From Mycobacterium bourgelatii (GTDB lineage: Bacteria > Actinomycetota > Actinomycetes > Mycobacteriales > Mycobacteriaceae): a stretch of 64,000 bases of DNA. The stretch is taken from the NCBI RefSeq assembly GCF_010723575.1, contig NZ_BLKZ01000002.1:682001-746000 (forward strand), in the 5' to 3' direction. Positions 58,182 to 64,000 of the stretch are shown one piece after another (position 1 is the first letter of the stretch; every line of letters begins with the position of its first letter). The notes under the pieces were generated by a model. The model was not told the origin of the DNA. It saw only the letters and a program-made list of their open reading frames with translations, and did not search any database. The translations under genes were made by a program, and so were the position numbers.

Positions 58182-60167
58182 ATGGCGCACCCCAAACCGA
58201 TACCTGATGACCTGCGCCGACTGGCGGCGGCACACCGGGTTGCAACGTCTTACCGAAACGAGCGACGCGAGCCGGTCGAGGTCGACGCCGATGTGGTGAT
58301 CCGGGTGCTTGGACTGCTGGATGTCGACGCGAGCACGGAACAGGATCGACGCCGCGAATTGGCCCGGCTGTCCGAACGCGACAGCGCCGGCGTGCTGCCG
58401 CCGACCGTAGCGGTGCGCGTGGACGGACGGCCGCGGCCGCTGCCAGGGGTGAATCTGCTGGTCCACGAGGACGGCACCCGCACCCAGGTACGTGACGAGT
58501 TTCCGGCAGGACTGCCTCCCGGCTGGTACCGCTTGTACACGCGCAACGACCAAGAGGTCACCCTGGTGGCGGCTCCGCCGCAGGTTCCGGCGCCGCCGGA
58601 TACCTGGGGCTGGATGCTGCAGCTCTATGCGCTGAGGTCGGCGCGCTCGTGGGGCATCGGTGATCTGGGTGACCTGCGGGAGTTCCTGCAGTGGACGGCT
58701 GCGGACCACGGCGCCGGCGCCGTCCTGCTCAACCCGCTGCATGCCCCCGGCCCAACGCATCCGGTGCAGCCGTCGCCGTACACCCCGTCCAGCCGGCGGT
58801 TCGCCAACCCGCTCGCTCTGCGGATCGAGGATCTCGACGCCTACCGTCGAGCCGACCCGGACACCCGAGCGGAGGTGGATGCCCTGCGCGTGTCGGCCTG
58901 CACTCCGCGCATCGATCACGACCTGGTGTGGGCGGCCAAACGGGCCGCATTAGAACTGCTCTGGCGCGCCGAGGGCCGGCCCGCCCCGCTGGATCATTCG
59001 GACGGCCTGCGCGACTGGGCGACGTACTGTGCGCTGGCCGAGCGGCACGGCGGCCGCTGGACCCGGTGGCCCGGCCCGCTGCGCGATGTCGCCGGTCCCG
59101 CTGTGGCCGCGGCGCGCCGGGAACTGGCACCCCGGTTGGCGTTCCATGCCTGGGTGCAGCAACGGTGTGCCGAGCAGTTGGCCGCGGTACGGGACGCCGC
59201 CCGGGATGCCGGCATGGCACTCGGCGTGGTGCACGACCTGGCGGTGGGAGTCGACCCGGAAGGGGCCGACGCGTGGGCACTCGCCGACGTGCTCGCCACC
59301 GGGGTGAGCGTGGGGGCGCCGCCGGACAACTTCACTCCGCGCGGGCAGGACTGGGGGCTGCCGCCGTGGCGGCCGGACCGCCTTGCCGCCACCGGATACG
59401 CCGCTTTGCGGGACATGCTGCGCGCGGTCCTCACCCACGCCGACGGGTTGCGCATCGACCACGTCGCGGGCCTGTGGCGGTTGTGGTGGATTCCGCCCGG
59501 CGAGGGTCCGGATCGGGGCACCTACGTCTACTACGACACCGAGGTCCTACTGGCCGTACTGGCATTGGAAGCCCACCGCGCCAAGGCCACGGTGGTCGGC
59601 GAGGATCTGGGAACGGTCGAACCGGAAGTCACCGACGGACTCGCCGAGCGCGGAATGCTGGGCTGCGCGGTCTCCTGGTTCACTCGCGACCAGTCCGCCC
59701 CGGACGAGCCGTTGCTCCCGTCGGCGAAATGGCCGGCGCGGGCGGCCGCCAGGCTGTCGACGCACGATCTACCCACTGCGGCGGGCTTTTTGCGTGGTGA
59801 ACACGTGCGGGTACGCGCCGATCTCGACCTGCTCGACGACGTGCCGGCCGAGTGGGCCACGGCCGACAAGGAGCGCGCCGAGTGGCTGACGCTGCTTCGC
59901 TCGGAAGGGCTGCTGCCTGACGACGGATCCGAGCCCGACGAGCCGGCGATCATCGTTGCCATGCACCGCTTCTTGGCGTCGACCCCGAGCCGCTTGAAGC
60001 TGATCGCGCCCTACGACGTGATCGCCGAGCCTCGGCAACCGAACCTACCCGGCACGATCGACGAGTATCCGAATTGGCGATTGCCGCTGCCGACGACGTT
60101 GGAGGAGTTGCGCAACGACCCGCGGGTCGCCGAGATCGCGGCCTTGTTCAGCCGTCCGACAGGCTGA
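58182..60167 (+). CDS. malQ: 4-alpha-glucanotransferase (amylomaltase, GH77)
   Basis: A 661-residue GH77 enzyme that transfers maltodextrin chains between glucans. The catalytic residues lie in GLRIDHVAGLWRLWW (nucleophile Asp), VVGEDLGTV (acid/base Glu) and STHDLPT (third Asp). The N-terminal 130 residues are the extra domain typical of actinobacterial MalQ. LYALRSARSWGIGDLGDL opens the barrel. It contributes to glycogen/maltose use, near but not in an operon with other sugar genes. Its 3' end overlaps the convergent amidohydrolase by 20 bp. Confidence 0.92.
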   Translation: MAHPKPIPDDLRRLAAAHRVATSYRNERREPVEVDADVVIRVLGLLDVDASTEQDRRRELARLSERDSAGVLPPTVAVRVDGRPRPLPGVNLLVHEDGTRTQVRDEFPAGLPPGWYRLYTRNDQEVTLVAAPPQVPAPPDTWGWMLQLYALRSARSWGIGDLGDLREFLQWTAADHGAGAVLLNPLHAPGPTHPVQPSPYTPSSRRFANPLALRIEDLDAYRRADPDTRAEVDALRVSACTPRIDHDLVWAAKRAALELLWRAEGRPAPLDHSDGLRDWATYCALAERHGGRWTRWPGPLRDVAGPAVAAARRELAPRLAFHAWVQQRCAEQLAAVRDAARDAGMALGVVHDLAVGVDPEGADAWALADVLATGVSVGAPPDNFTPRGQDWGLPPWRPDRLAATGYAALRDMLRAVLTHADGLRIDHVAGLWRLWWIPPGEGPDRGTYVYYDTEVLLAVLALEAHRAKATVVGEDLGTVEPEVTDGLAERGMLGCAVSWFTRDQSAPDEPLLPSAKWPARAAARLSTHDLPTAAGFLRGEHVRVRADLDLLDDVPAEWATADKERAEWLTLLRSEGLLPDDGSEPDEPAIIVAMHRFLASTPSRLKLIAPYDVIAEPRQPNLPGTIDEYPNWRLPLPTTLEELRNDPRVAEIAALFSRPTG

Positions 60168-61033
60168 AAAGACGAGCGGCGTTGTGGTGGAACACTTTCC
60201 GCAGCCAGTCATCATCGATGCCGGGTAGCCGGGTCAGGACGCGCATCGCGTCGAGGAATCCGTACGGGATGTTCGGAAAGTCACTGCCGAACAAGATGCG
60301 GTCGGCGTGGTCGCGCAGCCGTGGGTATTGCGAGCGAGGGAAAGGCATGAGTTCCTCCACGAACGGGGTGAAAGCCATCGTGGTGTCTAGTCGTACCTCG
60401 TCGTATTGGTCGGCCAGGTCGAGAAACTCGGAGTATTCGGGCATGCCCATGTGCGCGACGACCAGGCGCAATCGAGGGTGGCACCGCAGCAGCGCGGCGA
60501 CGGGTTCGGGGCCGGTGTGTTCACCGGGAGCGGGACCTGATCCGCAATGGATGATCACCGGGACGGCCGCGTCTTCGATCACCCCCCACGCGTCGTCAAG
60601 CAATGGGTCGGTGGGGTCATACCGGCCGACCTGAACGTGGGCCTTGAACACGCGCGCGCCGGCCTCGACGGCCTTTCGGACGTAGGACTCGGCTTCGGGT
60701 TCGGGGTAGAGGGTCGCCGTGTGTAGGCAATCGGGTGTCGCCGCGGCGAACGCCGCGGCCCATTCGTTCAGCCAGGCCGCCATGTGCGGTTTGTGTGGGT
60801 AGACCAGCGACGTGAAGGCACGGACCCCCGAACCCGCGCAGCGTCTCCAGTCGATGCTGCTCGTCGGTGCGGTAGGCGACCGGCCACGGGCGTCCCACCA
60901 GCGGACCGGCGTCGTCGAAGTAGCGCCAGACCTTGTCCATCACCCGCTTCGGCATGAAGTGCGTGTGCACGTCGACGATGCCCGGTAGCCCCAGTGACTG
61001 CCAGAGTTCGCGTACCGATTCGGTTTCGTCCAT
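60148..61033 (-). pseudogene. Amidohydrolase-2 family protein with a frameshift in a G run
   Basis: The N-terminal frame from ATG 61033 has the metal-binding H-x-H in IVDVHTHFMPKRVMDKVWRY and continues to LRGFGG. The rest (PHKPHMAAWLNEWAAAFAAA, VIIHCGSGP, VVAHMGMPEY and the Asp motif LFGSDFPNIPYG) is in another frame. On the coding strand TTCGGGGGTCC has five G (60824-60828); with four G the frames join as F-G-V-R-A-F-T-S-L-V-Y-P. The repaired product is about 294 residues and looks intact otherwise. A sequencing error is a serious alternative. Confidence 0.75.
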
Positions 61034-61052
61034 CAACAGCGAGGATGTCAGG

Positions 61053-61955
61053 TCAGGCCGGTGCTCTTCCTAGGTGCTCGTCGACGCACCCGATGAACGC
61101 CTGGCACGCTGCCGAGCGCAGATCCGGCCGGGGTGTCACGAGATGAACCCGGCGGTGCATGTCAGCGCCGCGGACCGGCCGTAACGCGAGGGTCGGGTCG
61201 GCATCCGCGCGGGTGCGTGCAACGGATTCCGGCAGCAAGGCAACGCCCAGGTCTTTCCGGACAAAGTGGACGACCTCGTCGACGCGGGTGACTTCGAACG
61301 CCACCCGGCGGGGCACGTCCGCGAACCCTCGGTCCGTCTCGTGGCGCAACCCGTATCCGGGTGGGAAATCGATGAACGAGAGCTCCGCCAATTCGGTCAC
61401 CGATACCGACGAATGTTTGGTCAGCGGGTGTTCGGCGGGCATGACGGCAACAAGTGGCTCGCTGAACAGGTGGGTGAAGATCAGATTGTTGTGGCTCCGG
61501 GACACATTGGAACCCACGATCGCCGCGTCGAGTTTGCGCTCAGCCGCGGCCTTCACCAGTACATCGCTTCCGCCGCTGCGCAGTGTCACGCTGACATCAG
61601 GGTAGCGAAGGTGAAAGTTCGCCATCAATGCCGCGACGTCGAGGCTTTCCGACGGGATCTCCATCATCCCGACCGTGAGCCGGCCGGTGACCCTGCCGCT
61701 CAGGGCCTGCGCATCGAACTTGATGCGCTCCACGCCCGCCACCACCTGGTGCAACAACGGCATCAGCGACTCCCCGGCGGGCGTCAGTGTCACCGTCCGG
61801 GTGGTTCGTTCGAACAGCCGTACACCGAGTTCCTCTTCCAGTCGGCGCACCTGCTGACTCAGCGCCGACTGGACGACGAACTGTCCCTCGGCTGCCTTGG
61901 TAAAGCTCTTGGTCTCGGCGAGAGCCACCGCGTAGCGGAGCTGCTGCAGGTTCAC
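61053..61955 (-). CDS. LysR-family transcriptional regulator
   Basis: A 300-residue regulator. Winged HTH: MNLQQLRYAVALAETKSFTK, AAEGQFVVQSALSQQVRRLE, EELGVRLFERTTRTVTLTPA. The periplasmic-binding-like effector domain follows (about 90-300), with SLDVAALMANFHLRYPDVSV. I chose GTG 61955 over TTG 61964 because it gives the canonical LysR N-terminus. It sits 77 bases from the divergent DUF3604 gene, which it probably controls through the inverted repeat in between. Confidence 0.85.
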   Translation of the reverse strand: MNLQQLRYAVALAETKSFTKAAEGQFVVQSALSQQVRRLEEELGVRLFERTTRTVTLTPAGESLMPLLHQVVAGVERIKFDAQALSGRVTGRLTVGMMEIPSESLDVAALMANFHLRYPDVSVTLRSGGSDVLVKAAAERKLDAAIVGSNVSRSHNNLIFTHLFSEPLVAVMPAEHPLTKHSSVSVTELAELSFIDFPPGYGLRHETDRGFADVPRRVAFEVTRVDEVVHFVRKDLGVALLPESVARTRADADPTLALRPVRGADMHRRVHLVTPRPDLRSAACQAFIGCVDEHLGRAPA

Positions 61956-61957
61956 AC

Positions 61958-61985
61958 TGATCAATATTACTGATGAATTTGATCA
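61958..61985. promoter_or_regulatory. LysR-type binding-site candidate
   Basis: TGATCAA (61958-61964) and TTGATCA (61979-61985) form a perfect inverted repeat with a 14-base AT-rich spacer (TATTACTGATGAAT). This has the shape expected of a LysR recognition site, placed at the LysR start and 48 bases before the DUF3604 gene. Confidence 0.5.
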
Positions 61986-62032
61986 GATCTATTCGTTGGA
62001 CTCCTAGGTGGCAAAGCCACCAGGATGGGGCC

Positions 62033-64000
62033 ATGTCCGCTGAGGTCACGCTGCGCCCGCTGAGCCTGCCGCGTCCCCCGGCCAGCAATGACTGCTCGGT
62101 GGCCGAAGTGCGTGACAAGATCACCGCGGAATTAGACGCGCTGCCGTTTCTCGGCAGCCTGGCGTGCTCGCATGCGGAGTTGGTGGCCGGTTCCCTCGCC
62201 GAGGTGGTGTTCACCTACACCGTCGGCAGCTCAGGTATCGCCGATAGCGGCTGGCTGAAGCTGTGTTTCCGCTACTACTCCGACTGGGACCTGCAGACCT
62301 TTGAACCCGGTGGGCGCGACTACGCGACGGCCCGTGTGCTGCAGCGCTCGCTCGTAGGCGGTGCATCGGAGGCCGGGGCCGCGACCGTACAGAAGCTTGC
62401 CGTCCGCTACGACGTCAAAGGCGGCGAACGGCCGTTTCAGAAGTCGTTGCTGGTTCACGTGGTGGACGGTTATCTGCGGCCCGGCGATGTGCTCGAAATC
62501 CGGCTTGGTGACCGCAGGTTCGGCGGTCCGGGCACCCGCGTGCAGACCTTCGTCGAGGACGAGTTTGAAGTCCACCTGTTCGTCGACCCTCTGGGCACCT
62601 CGCGGATGGCGCACGCGGCCGTCAACAAGATTGCGATCGTGCCGGGTCAACCACAACGCGTCGTCGTGCACGGCCCACGGGTCGTGCGCGGTGACGCGTC
62701 GACCGTTCGGTTGCGGACCCACCTCCAAGACCAGTGGGGCAACGTCTGCACCGACGTCGCCGCCACGATGAGCGCGCACACCGACGGCGTACCGGTGGCC
62801 AGCACGACCACGCCGGCCGCGGGGTGGGCCCAAGCGGAACTGACGGTGCCGGCTGGCGCGGGTCGCGTCGACGTGATCGCCAAGACCGACGCCACGGTCA
62901 TCGGAAGAGGGTCGACCCTTATCGATGTGTTGGACGAATTGCCAAGTCCTCGGGCTTATTTCGGTGATCTGCATGTGCATTCCAATGACACCGTCGGTAC
63001 CCAGAACACCGACTGGAACCTGCGCTATGGCCGAGACATCGGGGCGCTGGACGTTCTGGGCTACACCGCCAACGACTTTCAGATCACTGACGAGGCGTGG
63101 GTCGATGTCGTCACAGCATGCCGGGAAATATCGCAAGACGGAGCCTTCGTATGCTTCCCCGGCGTCGAATGGTGCGGAAACGCCGGCGTCGGTGGCGACC
63201 ACAATGTCGTGTTCCTCGGCGAGGACACCACCCTGGCTCGCTCGCTGGAATGGCGCCAAGGCATGGCGAGCACGTCGCCGACGCCGCAAAACTGGCCGAT
63301 CACCCAGTTGTACGCCGCCTACGAGAAGGATCCGGAGTCTTATCTGTTGATCCCGCACGTCGGTGGCCGGCGCGCGATCCTGGATTGGCATCACCCTGAT
63401 TTGGAACGGCTCATCGAGGTGCATTCCGCGTGGGGTAGTAGCCCGTGGTTTCTCGAGGACGCGCTGGCTCGGGGGCTTCGGTTCGGCGCCAGTGCGGCCA
63501 GCGACGAGCACCGCGGCAGGCCCGGTGGCGGGTCCCCCGGAGCCAACATCTTCGGCGGATACGGCGGGCTCACCGGGGTCCTGGCGCCGGCGCTCACGTC
63601 CGCTGAGGTTGGCCGCGGGTTACGGGCGCGCCACACCTGGGCCACCACGGGGGCGCGGGCGGTTGCCCTGTTGCGCAGTGGTGACCACTGGATGGGCGAC
63701 GAGATTCTCAGCAACGCAGAGGATTTGACGGCAAGCTACGCTCTGTACGGCACTGCGGGTTGGGAAGAGGTTACGGCCTACGACACAACGGGACCGGTGT
63801 GGCGACGCGACCTGCACGCCGAGGCGGGGCTCTCGCGGCAGCTGGTCCGGATTCGCTGGGGCGGCGCACGACACCGGGACCGTTACCGCTGGGCTACCTG
63901 GGTGGGGCGGCTGAGCATAGCCGGCACCGGGGTGGAAGATATGACGCCTTGGGCGGCAGCGCATCCCGAACAGTGCCTGGAGCTGCACGGTGCTGAGGCC
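62033..64000 (+). CDS. DUF3604 (PHP-like metal-dependent) protein, 3' end outside window
   Basis: The frame is open from ATG 62033 (MSAEVTLRPLSLPRPPASND) to the last base, 656 codons, with no stop. Residues 1-300 form two beta-rich domains (GSSGIADSGWLKLCFRYYSD and PGDVLEIRLGDRRFGGPGTR). From about residue 308 the DUF3604/PHP-like domain begins with YFGDLHVHSNDTVGTQNTDW and carries further metal-ligand candidates: VCFPGVEWCG, GGDHNVVFL, IPHVGG and SAASDEHRG. Members often accompany phosphodiesterase or dioxygenase genes. The gene is divergent from LysR. Enzymatic function is unknown. Confidence 0.8.
   Translation, partial: MSAEVTLRPLSLPRPPASNDCSVAEVRDKITAELDALPFLGSLACSHAELVAGSLAEVVFTYTVGSSGIADSGWLKLCFRYYSDWDLQTFEPGGRDYATARVLQRSLVGGASEAGAATVQKLAVRYDVKGGERPFQKSLLVHVVDGYLRPGDVLEIRLGDRRFGGPGTRVQTFVEDEFEVHLFVDPLGTSRMAHAAVNKIAIVPGQPQRVVVHGPRVVRGDASTVRLRTHLQDQWGNVCTDVAATMSAHTDGVPVASTTTPAAGWAQAELTVPAGAGRVDVIAKTDATVIGRGSTLIDVLDELPSPRAYFGDLHVHSNDTVGTQNTDWNLRYGRDIGALDVLGYTANDFQITDEAWVDVVTACREISQDGAFVCFPGVEWCGNAGVGGDHNVVFLGEDTTLARSLEWRQGMASTSPTPQNWPITQLYAAYEKDPESYLLIPHVGGRRAILDWHHPDLERLIEVHSAWGSSPWFLEDALARGLRFGASAASDEHRGRPGGGSPGANIFGGYGGLTGVLAPALTSAEVGRGLRARHTWATTGARAVALLRSGDHWMGDEILSNAEDLTASYALYGTAGWEEVTAYDTTGPVWRRDLHAEAGLSRQLVRIRWGGARHRDRYRWATWVGRLSIAGTGVEDMTPWAAAHPEQCLELHGAEA

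Noticed and set aside
58056..58919. N-terminal extension of the PIG-L frame to 545 residues
   Set aside because: It runs antisense into malQ and has no similarity; the HPDDE protein begins naturally at 58055.
1..64000. tRNA, rRNA or CRISPR arrays
   Set aside because: No cloverleaf-like gene, rRNA segment or regularly spaced short repeat was noticed; a tRNAscan or CRISPR search could not be run.

Overview
The window is high-GC actinobacterial DNA and almost certainly comes from a non-tuberculous Mycobacterium. Supporting genes are a WhiB4-type iron-sulfur protein, an EspC-like type VII secretion protein, a WS/DGAT acyltransferase, a PrrB-like kinase, the atypical topoisomerase pair TopoN/TopoM known from M. 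smegmatis, FadE pairs, MpaB/DUF2236 proteins and a fused HadA/HadB-type dehydratase. I cannot name the species.

Layout. Positions 1-2148 hold the 3' part of an ABC-three-component (ABC-3C) conflict system: the tail of an effector-type protein, a small middle component and an SMC-like DUF2326 ATPase, translationally coupled. Positions 2176-11456 are an insertion-sequence graveyard: an IS1096-like ISL3 element (frameshifted) with an 8-bp target duplication, an intact IS1634-family element, a 189-bp repeat present twice, a serpin remnant, and an IS256-family element that is itself split by a decayed IS1634/IS4-type element. The IS256 copy sits inside a secretion-associated gene; removing the insertions restores one open frame of 345 codons. 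From about 11.5 kb on, the region looks like ordinary chromosome with short operons.

Chromosomal part. Positions 12.4-17 kb: EspC-like protein and topoisomerase TopoN/TopoM. Positions 17.4-19.8 kb: zinc-ribbon protein, catalase with a SigF-type promoter, and a cupin. Positions 20-22.4 kb: tex. Positions 22.5-28.3 kb form a nucleotide/NAD cluster: a divergent PRPP-synthetase-like protein overlapping a NadV/Nampt-like transferase, a Nudix-winged-helix protein with a degenerate Nudix box, an intact NrtR-like protein, two operator-like palindromes, then an SPFH protein overlapping a divergent NAD kinase. The first pair resembles the phage NAD+ reconstitution pair Adps/Namat. Positions 28.4-47 kb: DUF2236 proteins, a short aconitase, lipid and acyl-CoA enzymes, an orphan PrrB-like kinase, an ArsR/SRPBCC pair, a TauD dioxygenase, esterase, FadE pair, Ca2+/cation exchanger. 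Positions 46.6-48.6 kb: a TetR/DAPG-hydrolase-like divergent pair with two matching operators, and whiB4. Positions 48.7-64 kb: FAD oxidoreductase, AAA ATPase, a damaged acyltransferase/SDR pair, thioesterase, hydrolase, WS/DGAT, an RsbW-like kinase with a SigF-like promoter, PIG-L deacetylase, malQ, a frameshifted amidohydrolase, and LysR divergent from a DUF3604 protein that runs off the end.

Caution: nearly all broken genes here are broken by one-base changes in C/G runs, so some may be sequencing or assembly errors. No tRNA, rRNA or CRISPR array was seen.
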